Part shown: in pieces, positions 34,201 through 41,160 of the stretch
Layout of the letters: each line of letters starts with the position of its first letter
Numbering within the stretch: the first letter of the stretch is position 1
Assembly (NCBI RefSeq): GCF_900105905.1
Contig: NZ_FNSV01000005.1
Location: 7,564,001-7,628,000 of the forward strand
Reading direction: 5' to 3'
Source: Rhodococcus koreensis
GTDB lineage: Bacteria; Actinomycetota; Actinomycetes; Mycobacteriales; Mycobacteriaceae
DNA: 64,000 bases
Notes under the pieces: generated by a model
The model's input: the letters and a program-made list of their open reading frames with translations, nothing else
Database searches by the model: none
Told to the model about the DNA's origin: nothing
Made by a program: the position numbers and the translations under genes

Positions 34201-34417
34201 CGGTGCGGCCACCGCTGGAGACGACGAACGCCGACGCGGAGTACGGCTCCCTCGCCGTGCCCGCCACCTCGCCCCACAGCTCCTTGGCCGCCAGATCCCA
34301 CGACATCTCGATGACCGCGTGGTCGCGGGCGTACTGCTCGCCGCGGCGGTACGTGGTGGTGCCGAGGACCGCCTTGATCGACGCCATATCGATGTCGGGC
34401 AAGTCCCCGGGAAGCAT
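31205..34417 (-). CDS. SNF2-family helicase with SWIM zinc finger
   Basis: 1070 residues from ATG 34417. Residues about 50-100 include a SWIM finger (CTCPVGMNCKHVAAL). A long middle domain of about 500 residues follows. The Swi2/Snf2 ATPase begins near 620: DDMGLGKTLQALALICHARQ (Walker A), LILDEAQFTKNHQSK (DEAQ box), FKLAITGTPMENNLMELWSL, then the C-terminal helicase domain GGFGLNLTEADYCFILDPWW and AVDRAHRIGQTRNVMVYRLI. Such enzymes translocate on duplex DNA to remodel protein-DNA complexes. The gene lies 90 bases upstream of DUF2786 and jetA on the same strand, possibly one defence operon. Confidence 0.9.
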   Translation of the reverse strand: MLPGDLPDIDMASIKAVLGTTTYRRGEQYARDHAVIEMSWDLAAKELWGEVAGTAREPYSASAFVVSSGGRTVYRYGICTCPVGMNCKHVAALLITAMMQARSEAQAAVAPTWERSLGSLLTADPFGDSGGRSPLAIQFRVQASAAGAAPRLLVRPVQPGSRGWIVGGLAWNKLGSQFQHPAEQIRVLHEIHLLADGGLTYRRQNYTDVDLGVFASRQLWSLLDEAARVGVELIHSSKRLGALGPYRTAEVCLDATRDEATGSLVVQPVVRIDGRPVDAATVGFIGVRAHGLFYVDADDRIHLARLDATVPAPLQDLVRRRTPIEVPAAEQSRFLTDFLPKLRNLATVISSDGSFVPPEISEPTLVMRASYLPDHEVTVDWEWLYTVGDDEHRAPLSARTPGDEYRDDARERILLDELDIAWDRYGLGSSGPESTALRGLDTMRFTTEVLPLLHGKSDVSIDVSGEAADYREAGDSLVIGVSVTESEGGTDWFDLGVTLSVEGRDVPFDQVFSALTAGKTELLLPDGAYFSLDKPELHTLRKLIDEARALRERADGSLRLSRFQASLWDEFAALGTVEKQSTQWRQQVDGLMAPTTVGPADVPSTLDARLRPYQLEGFRWLSFLWEHGLGGILADDMGLGKTLQALALICHARQSNPDAPSFLIIAPTSVVSNWESESARFAPGATVVAISDTLTRRKVPLNELVRGADIVVTSYTLFRLEFDAYAESVWSGLILDEAQFTKNHQSKIYQCVRRLETPFKLAITGTPMENNLMELWSLLSITAPGLFPNPARFTDYYRKPIEKQGDTELLAQLRRRVKPLMLRRTKEQVVKDLPAKQEQVLDVELHPRHRKVYDTHLQRERQKILGLLADVDKNRFTILQSLTLLRQLSLDAGLVDDEYHDVPSAKVDALLEQLTDVVAGGHRALVFSQFTGFLGKIRDRLADAGVAHSYLDGSTRRRGDVLREFKEGAAPVFLISLKAGGFGLNLTEADYCFILDPWWNPATEAQAVDRAHRIGQTRNVMVYRLIAKDTIEDKVMALKAKKSALFASVMDADSLLSSSLDADDLRGLFE

Positions 34418-34551
34418 GGCCACAGAGTAGTCAACCGCTCCGACAGGTCCCCGGGGTGCGGTGAGTCCCACCCCAGGGTTACTGGTCGCGCCCGTCGCGC
34501 GGCCGGAGACTTCGGTGCGTCGGGGGAAACCCATGGATCGGAGAGAACATC

Positions 34552-35334
34552 ATGGCCGAGATGGTCGAAGCACCGCAGAAACACCGCACCGGCGGCGTCG
34601 CCAGAACACTGATCACCGTGTACGGAACGGTCGTGTACGTCACGTTCCTGGTCGTGTTCCTCTACGCGATGGGATGGGTCGAGGGCCTCGTCGTGCCCCA
34701 CACGATCAACGACGGACCCGCCGCCCCCGTCGCGGTCGCGGTGGTCGTCGACGTGGCGCTACTCATGATTTTCGCCATGCAGCATTCGGTGATGGCCAGG
34801 CCCTGGTTCAAGAAGCGCTGGACGAAGATCGTCCCGGAACCGATGGAGCGCTCGACCTACGTACTGTTCGCCACGGCCGCTTTGGCGCTGATGATGTGGC
34901 AATGGCGTCCGCTGCCCGACCAGATCTGGCACGTGGAGACGAGCTGGGTCCGCGTCGCGATCTTCGCCGTGTCGCTCGGCGGATGGGCCCTCGTGCTGGC
35001 CGCGACGTTCGCCATCGACCACTTCGATCTGTTCGGGGTGCGTCAGGTGCTGCGAAATCAGAGCGGGAAGTCGGCTCTGCCCAGCCACTTTCGGACACCC
35101 GTGCTGTACCGGGTGATCCGGCACCCGCTGTACGCCGGTTTCATCATCGCGTTCTGGGTCGCGCCGACCATGACCTGGGGCCGGCTGCTGTTCGCCGTCG
35201 GGACCACCGGCTTCATCCTGGTCGCTGTGCGTTTCGAGGAACACGACCTGATCGACACGTTCGGCGACGACTATCGCACCTACCGCACGCGGGTGCCGAT
35301 GCTCGTCCCGAGGTGCGGCGCAAAGCCGAGGTAG
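34552..35334 (+). CDS. mddA: methanethiol S-methyltransferase-like membrane protein
   Basis: 260 residues with about five to six membrane spans (TLITVYGTVVYVTFLVVFLY, APVAVAVVVDVALLMIFAMQ, and others). MddA-type signatures: MQHSVMARPWFKKRWT, PEPMERSTYVLFATAALALM, FAIDHFDLFGVRQV, YRVIRHPLYAGFIIAFWVAP and FEEHDLIDTFGDDYRTYR. The RHPLYxGF and EE motifs bind S-adenosylmethionine in the isoprenylcysteine methyltransferase superfamily. MddA turns methanethiol into dimethyl sulfide. NnrU-like relatives are the alternative. It faces the SNF2 gene across 134 bases. Confidence 0.8.
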   Translation: MAEMVEAPQKHRTGGVARTLITVYGTVVYVTFLVVFLYAMGWVEGLVVPHTINDGPAAPVAVAVVVDVALLMIFAMQHSVMARPWFKKRWTKIVPEPMERSTYVLFATAALALMMWQWRPLPDQIWHVETSWVRVAIFAVSLGGWALVLAATFAIDHFDLFGVRQVLRNQSGKSALPSHFRTPVLYRVIRHPLYAGFIIAFWVAPTMTWGRLLFAVGTTGFILVAVRFEEHDLIDTFGDDYRTYRTRVPMLVPRCGAKPR

Positions 35335-36066
35335 TCACAGACCGCCGGCGACGGCGATGGTCGTGGCGGTGACGTAGGACGCCTGGTGGGACAGGGCCCA
35401 CAGCACCGCCTCGGCGATCTCCTCGGGTGTCGCGACCCGGCCGAGGGGGATCCGACCGGCGACCCGTTCGGGTCGCCCCGGGTCGCCCGCGGCCGCGTGG
35501 ATGTCGGTGTCGGTGGTGCCGGGAGCGACGCCGACGACCCGGATGTTCGCGCTCGCCAGTTCCCGCCCGAGCCCCGTGGTGAGACTGTCGACGGCCGCCT
35601 TCGAGGCCGCGTAGCCGACGTATTCGCCGGGTGCCCCGGTTCCCGCCGCGACCGAACTGAGGTTGACGAGCACGCCGGGGCGCCCCTCCCGGACCCAGTG
35701 TTCGGCCGCCGCGCGGGCGTAATTGATCGTTCCGAACACGTTGACGTCGAACACCTCCCGCAGCGACGCGTCCGTGGTGGTGAGGAAGGTGCCGAGCGGA
35801 CCGGTGGTCCCCGCATTGTTGACCACCGCGGTCAGTTGCCCGCGCTCGTCGGCCGCGCCCACCACGGCCGCGGCCAGTGCGGCGTCGCGCACATCGGCAC
35901 GCACGGCGGTGGCGCGGATCCCGCACTGGTGCACGAGGTGGGCGGCGGCCTCGTCGTCGTTCTGATAGGTGAACGTCACCTGATAGCCGCGATGGACGGC
36001 CAGGCGCACGACGGCGGCGCCGATGCCGCGCGATCCACCGGTGACGAGGATGTGTTCGCTCACCAT
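35335..36066 (-). CDS. short-chain dehydrogenase/reductase (FabG-like)
   Basis: 243 residues, complete classical SDR: ILVTGGSRGIGAAVVRLAVH (NADP-type Gly motif), NNAGTTGPLG, NLSSVAAGTG with YVGYAASKAAVDS (catalytic Tyr and Lys), APGTTDTDIHAAAG, and the C-terminal TIAVAGGL. The likely cofactor is NADPH because no acidic residue ends beta strand two (VTFTYQND). Substrate unknown. Stop codons of this gene and mddA abut. Confidence 0.85.
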   Translation of the reverse strand: MVSEHILVTGGSRGIGAAVVRLAVHRGYQVTFTYQNDDEAAAHLVHQCGIRATAVRADVRDAALAAAVVGAADERGQLTAVVNNAGTTGPLGTFLTTTDASLREVFDVNVFGTINYARAAAEHWVREGRPGVLVNLSSVAAGTGAPGEYVGYAASKAAVDSLTTGLGRELASANIRVVGVAPGTTDTDIHAAAGDPGRPERVAGRIPLGRVATPEEIAEAVLWALSHQASYVTATTIAVAGGL

Positions 36067-36090
36067 ACGAGCGTATCCGGGTGGGCGCGG

Positions 36091-36579
36091 TCAGCGCGTG
36101 GGCCTGCCGAACGTGATGCTCGGCGCCGTCACCGTGATCGACGCGATGCGGACCGTGAGACCGGGGGCGGGCGGCGGTTCGGCGTCGATGACGGTGGGGT
36201 GATAGTCGACCTGCTCGGGCACCGGTCGGGCCGGTGAGAAGACACTCCGGACCACCCCCATCGGCGTGCGGGCGATCGCGTCGGCCGACTGCTGGATCTG
36301 CTCGAGTGTCCGGAACATCGTGTCGACATTGTCGGACTGCCTGCCCGTGCTCACGGCCTCGACCACCGGCCGCATCGTCCGCAGCAGGAACACGACCTCT
36401 TCGAGCAGTTCCTCGGTGAGCCGGAGGATGCGGAACGACGTCTTTCCGACCTCGATCGGCACGGTGACCGTACACACGGCGACCCGGACGGGACCCTCCG
36501 CCGCCTCGGCCGCCCTCCGGTACGCGTCCTCGACCACCGGGGCGACACACGACGGCACGAAGCGGGAAACGAATGTCAC
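36091..36579 (-). CDS. hypothetical actinobacterial protein
   Basis: 162 residues from GTG 36579, with GGGGG 7 bases upstream. A long amphipathic helical centre (LRLTEELLEEVVFLLRTMRP, then MFRTLEQIQQSADAIARTPM) recalls proteins that pack against polyester or storage-granule surfaces. The tail is Pro-rich (EPPPAPGL). No catalytic motif. I do not recognise a family. It is 24 bases upstream of the SDR gene in the same direction. Confidence 0.5.
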   Translation of the reverse strand: MTFVSRFVPSCVAPVVEDAYRRAAEAAEGPVRVAVCTVTVPIEVGKTSFRILRLTEELLEEVVFLLRTMRPVVEAVSTGRQSDNVDTMFRTLEQIQQSADAIARTPMGVVRSVFSPARPVPEQVDYHPTVIDAEPPPAPGLTVRIASITVTAPSITFGRPTR

Positions 36580-36658
36580 TGGTCGACCCCCTCGCGGCAC
36601 GGCGACTTGGCTTGCCGGGGAGGCTACCGCCCCGGCGGGCGCCACGCAGGACGAGCGC

Positions 36659-38170
36659 TCACCCCGGCAGCAGGGCGCGGACGGCGTCGATGGTGTCGGC
36701 GTCGGCGGCCGCCTTGTCGGGGCGATACCGCAGCACGCGCGCGAACCGCAGGGCGAGCCCGCCGGGGTAGCGGGAACTGACCTGGACGCCGTCGAGTTCG
36801 ATCTCCACGACGAGGTCGGGGTGCAGGTACACGGTGTGGTCGTCGCGGCGGCGTTCGTGGCGGGGGAATTCGTCCGTCTGCCACTGCAGCAGCGCGTCGG
36901 TGAGGCCCTTGAACGTCTTGCCCACCATGATCGGTGCGCCGCCGTCCGGGTCGCGCGCCCCGAGGTGCAGATTGGACAGGTATCCGGTGCGCCGCCCGTA
37001 CCCCCACTCCGCGCCGAGCACCACCAGATCGAGGGTGTGCTCCGGTTTCACCTTCTGCCAGGCGCGGCCACGTCGTCCCGCCGCGTACGGGGCGGTGAGC
37101 GACTTGACCATCACACCCTCGTGCCCGGCGGCGAGTGCGTCGTCGAAATGGGTTGCGGCCCCCTCGCTGTCGGGGCGGATCAGGCCGGGGATGCGGTGTT
37201 GCGGGGCGACCCGTTCCAGCGCGTCCAACCGCTGCTCCAGCGGAGCGTCCAGCAGGTCGATGCCGTCGAGATGCAGGCAGTCGAAGAAGTACGGGTGCAG
37301 CAGCAGGTCGCGGGAGGACTCGGCGCCGAAGCGGCTCATCGTCTCCTGGAACGGCCGGGGCCTGCCGCTGTCGGTGAGCGCCAGCGTCTCCCCGTCGAAC
37401 ACCGCCGACGTACACGGCAGGCCCGCGACGAGTTCGACCAGTTCCGGCACGCTGCCGGTGATCTCACGCAGGGTGCGAGTGAAGATGTGCACCTCGTCGC
37501 CGTTGCGGTGCACCTGGATGCGGGCCCCGTCGAGTTTGTATTCGACGCTGACATCACCGCCGAGTTCGGTCCACGCGTCGGTGAGTGATTCGGCGGGGGA
37601 GGCCAGCATGGGCCGGATCGGACGACCCACCTCCAGCCGGAACGCGGTGAGCGCGTCCACGCCACCGTCGAACGCCGCGACCGCCGTTGCGGGCAGCCGT
37701 CCCGACAACATGAACGCCCGGCGCACCGGTTCGACGGGAAGATCGGCGGCCGCCGCGATCGCGTCCGTCATCACGCCCTCCAGTGCGCCCTGGCGGAGGT
37801 CGCCGGTGACCAGCCGGATCAGGAAATCCCGCTCGTCGGTGGTGGTGCGGGAGAACAGGTCCGCGAGCAGTTCACGCCTGCGTACCGCCGACCCGGAGCC
37901 GGTGACCTCGGCGACGGCGGAGACGGTCCCGTCGACCTCGGACACCGTGACGGACCCGACGTCGACGGGCGTCGCCGGAATGTCCGCGACTGTCCGCCAG
38001 CCGATTCCGATGCGGCCCTGCCTGAGTTCCCCGGACAGCCACGCGACCACCGGTTCCACCTCGGACGGCTCCAGCCGGGTGAGGACCTCGCGGAGCGCCC
38101 CGACCTTCACCTTGCGCGACCGGGTGGCACCCACGTCCCGGGACGTCGCGACGATCTGCGAGAACAGCAC
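36659..38170 (-). CDS. ligB: ATP-dependent DNA ligase, LigB type
   Basis: 503 residues. An N-terminal DNA-binding domain (SQIVATSRDVGATRSRKVKV then ALREVLTRLEPSEVEPVVAW) precedes the nucleotidyltransferase core. The adenylated lysine is in VEYKLDGARIQVHRNG (about residue 210). Motifs III (HIFTRTL), IIIa (YFFDCLHLDG), IV (EGVMVKSL) and V (WQKVKPEHTLDLVVL) follow, then an OB domain. Sequence and length match mycobacterial LigB (Rv3062 type), an accessory ligase that is not essential in mycobacteria. A separate NAD-dependent LigA is expected elsewhere. Confidence 0.9.
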   Translation of the reverse strand: MLFSQIVATSRDVGATRSRKVKVGALREVLTRLEPSEVEPVVAWLSGELRQGRIGIGWRTVADIPATPVDVGSVTVSEVDGTVSAVAEVTGSGSAVRRRELLADLFSRTTTDERDFLIRLVTGDLRQGALEGVMTDAIAAAADLPVEPVRRAFMLSGRLPATAVAAFDGGVDALTAFRLEVGRPIRPMLASPAESLTDAWTELGGDVSVEYKLDGARIQVHRNGDEVHIFTRTLREITGSVPELVELVAGLPCTSAVFDGETLALTDSGRPRPFQETMSRFGAESSRDLLLHPYFFDCLHLDGIDLLDAPLEQRLDALERVAPQHRIPGLIRPDSEGAATHFDDALAAGHEGVMVKSLTAPYAAGRRGRAWQKVKPEHTLDLVVLGAEWGYGRRTGYLSNLHLGARDPDGGAPIMVGKTFKGLTDALLQWQTDEFPRHERRRDDHTVYLHPDLVVEIELDGVQVSSRYPGGLALRFARVLRYRPDKAAADADTIDAVRALLPG

Positions 38171-38262
38171 ACCCCGACGGTAGCGGGACGGTGTCGTGGG
38201 CGGTCAGAATCCGGCTGATCCGAACGCTGGGCCGACCGGCCCGCCGTCCCTAGGCTGGGCGA

Positions 38263-39558
38263 ATGAGTACTGCGCGACGCCGCCCACTGAAGACGGTGAC
38301 GGGAGTCAGCGGCGCCGTCAGCACCTATGCGGCGGCGATCGACCCGCAGCAGTCGACCGTCGCCTCCTCGATCGAGATCGCGAAGATCGCGGAGGCAAAC
38401 AAGTTCGACGCGCTGTTCGCCGCAGACCTCCTCAGTTTCGGGGCGCAGGGCGCGATCGGCGCGCAGGAACCGCTGATCTTCCTGTCCGCGCTGAGCGCCG
38501 TGACCTCGCACGTCGGGCTGATTGCGACGGTGACCACCACGTTCCACCACCCGTACAACCTCGCGCGGCTGTTCGGCACCCTCGACCACGTGAGCAACGG
38601 TCGCGCGGCGTGGAACGCCGTGACGTCGTCGCTGGGTGAGGAGAACTACAGCGACCTCGACCTCCCCAGCCCCGAGGAGCGGTACGCCCGCGCGACGGAA
38701 TCCCTCGAAGTCATCAACGCACTGTTCGACAGCTGGGAACCCGGGGCGCTCACGTCCGACGGAGCCGGAGGAACCAGACTCGACGCCGACCGGGTGCGGC
38801 CGATCGACTACGCGGGCACCTATTTCACGGTGAAGGGTCCGCTCAACATCCCGCCGCTGCCGCAGCGCCGGCCCGTGCAGTTCCAGGCCGGCCAATCCAC
38901 GGCCGGCGTGGAGCTCGGTGCCCGCTTCGCGGAGGTGGTGTTCACATCGCTGCCCACCCTCGAGGACGCCGTCACCTACACCAAGAGCATCCGGGCGCGG
39001 GCCACGGAACTCGGCCGCGCCGACGGACTGCCCCTGATCATGAGCTCGTTCCACGCCACCTACGGCGCGTCCGAGGACGAGGTGCGCCGGCTCGTCCGGG
39101 AGCAGGAGGAGGCCACCGACCTCGACGCGGGCCGGATCCGGCTCGAGGACATGTTCGGTGGCGACATCGACCTGTCCGGGTTGCCGCTCGACAAGCCGAT
39201 CCCGGCCGACGTCCTGCCCGACGTCCACTCGGTGAACCGTCGCCGCGGCCGGGTCGAGATCTTCAGCCGTCTCGCCGCGTCCGGGCGGACGCTGCGTGAG
39301 CTGATCATCGCGTCCAAAGACACCGGCCACTGGGCGGTCGCGGGAACACCCGAGCAACTCGTCGACGCCGTACAGGAACGCTACGACGCCGGTGTTCTCG
39401 ACGTCATCTCCCTCGGCGGGCTCGCCGACGAACGAACCCGGGACTTCGTCGTCAACGGGTTGCTGCCCGAACTGCGGCGACGCGGAATCGTCGGCGACGA
39501 CTACGTGGGCGGCACGTTCCGGGACAACCTCGAACTGCCGCCGCTGCCGGCCCGCTAG
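38263..39558 (+). CDS. NtaA/SnaA/DszA-family FMN-dependent monooxygenase
   Basis: 431 residues of the bacterial luciferase-like (class C two-component) fold. Family signatures: VASSIEIAKIAEANKFDALF, TTTFHHPYNLARLFGTLDHV with SNGRAAWNAVTSSL, GPLNIPPLPQRRPVQFQAGQ and ASGRTLRELI. Relatives oxidise nitrilotriacetate, pristinamycin precursors or dibenzothiophene sulfone using FMNH2 from a partner reductase, which is not encoded nearby. The stop overlaps the converging DUF427 gene by 3 bases. Confidence 0.88.
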   Translation: MSTARRRPLKTVTGVSGAVSTYAAAIDPQQSTVASSIEIAKIAEANKFDALFAADLLSFGAQGAIGAQEPLIFLSALSAVTSHVGLIATVTTTFHHPYNLARLFGTLDHVSNGRAAWNAVTSSLGEENYSDLDLPSPEERYARATESLEVINALFDSWEPGALTSDGAGGTRLDADRVRPIDYAGTYFTVKGPLNIPPLPQRRPVQFQAGQSTAGVELGARFAEVVFTSLPTLEDAVTYTKSIRARATELGRADGLPLIMSSFHATYGASEDEVRRLVREQEEATDLDAGRIRLEDMFGGDIDLSGLPLDKPIPADVLPDVHSVNRRRGRVEIFSRLAASGRTLRELIIASKDTGHWAVAGTPEQLVDAVQERYDAGVLDVISLGGLADERTRDFVVNGLLPELRRRGIVGDDYVGGTFRDNLELPPLPAR

Positions 39559-40337
39559 TTCTCCACCGGTGTGCCGTCGACGACGATCCGCACACGGTCC
39601 GGGTAGAACGAGACGTGGTCGTCGATGCCCGACGCCTCCGCGGTGGTGAACGGGTAGAACCAGGCGGCGTCCTCCACCGGATCGGTGCTCTCGGACCCGG
39701 TGAACGACAGATACGACGCCGTCCCCTTGTACGGGCAGGACGTCCTGGTATCGGAGGCGGTGAAGAACTCGGACCGCACGTCGATGCGGGGAATGTAGTA
39801 GCGCACCGGCAGTGACGTCTCGAACAGCAGTCGCGGGCGGACCGTGTCGGCGACCAGGGTGTCGCCGACGAAGACCGCCACGTGCCGGGACGACGGCAGC
39901 ACGTCCACGCGGACGTACGGGTCGCGGGCGTGGACGAACACCTGCTGATCCTCCTCGTACCAGGCGTCCATCCGGTGCCAGTAGAACGCGACGTACGCGC
40001 TGAGGTCGAGGGAATCCGCGAGTTTCTCGTCGTAACCCCACACCGACTGCTCGGCACGACGGTCGCCGACGACGAGATCCCAGTACCGCGCCTTGCCCTT
40101 CCACGGGCAGGTGGTGGTCGCGTCGACGGGCTCGAGGACGTCGAAGTTCACGTCGTCGCGGGGAATGTAATAGACGGGCAGGTGTCCCTTCTCGAACAGG
40201 TACACCGACCGGGTGGTGTCGGCGACCGCCTGACCGCCGAAGAACACCCGGAGGCGCTTGCGATTGGGTTCGATCGAGATGCGGCCGTTCTCCGCGACCT
40301 GCTGAGAAGCGGCGGCATGCGTGAGGGCTGTGGACAT
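39555..40337 (-). CDS. tandem DUF427 protein
   Basis: 260 residues with two DUF427 units (about 15-125 and 140-250). Each has a strand motif and the hallmark TTCPWKGKARYWDL or TSCPYKGTASYLSF plus AWFYPF/WGYDEK. DUF427 has a small beta fold of unknown function, and tandem forms are common in actinobacteria. ATG 40337 follows immediately after an in-frame GTG. Confidence 0.8.
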   Translation of the reverse strand: MSTALTHAAASQQVAENGRISIEPNRKRLRVFFGGQAVADTTRSVYLFEKGHLPVYYIPRDDVNFDVLEPVDATTTCPWKGKARYWDLVVGDRRAEQSVWGYDEKLADSLDLSAYVAFYWHRMDAWYEEDQQVFVHARDPYVRVDVLPSSRHVAVFVGDTLVADTVRPRLLFETSLPVRYYIPRIDVRSEFFTASDTRTSCPYKGTASYLSFTGSESTDPVEDAAWFYPFTTAEASGIDDHVSFYPDRVRIVVDGTPVEN

Positions 40338-40362
40338 CACTCCATGGTGGCACCTTCGGCGC

Positions 40363-40408
40363 CCCGTGCGCCTTTTTGGTAGTCAGAGCAACCAGAACGG
40401 CGCACGGG
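40363..40408. repeat. long intergenic hairpin, family A copy 1
   Basis: Arms CCCGTGCGCCTTTTTGGT and ACCAGAACGGCGCACGGG, 10-base loop, two mismatches. It is followed by GCGCGAAGCGC. It straddles the stop codon of the DUF998 gene. Near-identical copies lie at 44501 and 59710. Confidence 0.85.
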
Positions 40409-41039
40409 CGCGAAGCGCACTGAACCCGGCGGTCACGACCCACACCGTGAACGGGTACAGGGCCAGGCGTTCGGTGATCCCGAACGGTCCCTCGCGGAGG
40501 AGGATCGCCGCCATCCCGACGATCCCGACCAGGCAGCACAGGCCTGTCCACAGTGCGAAGAGGCGCCACCGCCCGTACAGCCCGATCGCGACGACGATCA
40601 TGGCGGCGTTGCGCGCGACGAACGTCGGGGTCGCGACGACCTGGTGGAGGTGGGCGTCCACGTCGATCGGAACCACGCCGGTCAGCGCGGCGCTGACAGC
40701 GGCCACACCGAACAAGGCCAGCGCGACGCGGCGGAGGAGGCCGGGTGGGAGGAACTCGCGCAGGCACACCGCCCCGACGAGGATGAGCACCCCGGTCAGC
40801 ACGAAGGCGCTGTTGATCACCGTGTGCAGCGGCGAGCAGAGCCTGGTGGCAGCAGACCCGTCGCAGCCCGTGACACCCAGATTGCTGACGGAATTCGTCC
40901 GCACCCGGTACGGCCGCGGCCAGGCCCGCGCGGTCACGACCTCCGCGAGGAAATACAGGGCGATCAGCACCCACGCAGCGCCACCCACCCGCACGGCCAG
41001 CTGTCGCCGGGCGGGTGCAGACGTTCGCACGACGCTCAC
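40383..41039 (-). CDS. DUF998-like integral membrane protein
   Basis: 218 residues from GTG 41039. About six hydrophobic segments (WVLIALYFLAEVVTARAW, INSAFVLTGVLILVGAVCLR, VALALFGVAAVSAALTGVVP, then three more), with NSVSNLGVT and the PIDVDAHLH loop typical of DUF998. Function unknown. The stop codon lies inside a family A hairpin, which probably terminates the transcript. Confidence 0.75.
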   Translation of the reverse strand: MSVVRTSAPARRQLAVRVGGAAWVLIALYFLAEVVTARAWPRPYRVRTNSVSNLGVTGCDGSAATRLCSPLHTVINSAFVLTGVLILVGAVCLREFLPPGLLRRVALALFGVAAVSAALTGVVPIDVDAHLHQVVATPTFVARNAAMIVVAIGLYGRWRLFALWTGLCCLVGIVGMAAILLREGPFGITERLALYPFTVWVVTAGFSALRARAPFWLL

Positions 41040-41160
41040 CCCTCCGTACCGTACCGGCTCACGGAGTGGATTGTTGACAATCTTCGGGGGCGGCTCGACG
41101 ATGTAGCCATGGCCCCGCTGACGACGATTCCGGTTGCTGACTCCGAGGGCAGGGCTGCGC

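Noticed and set aside
38107..40974. 955-codon minus-strand frame across ligB, DszA-like and DUF427 genes
   Set aside because: It crosses several genes with clear domains in other frames and is Arg/Gly-rich; an artefact of GC content.
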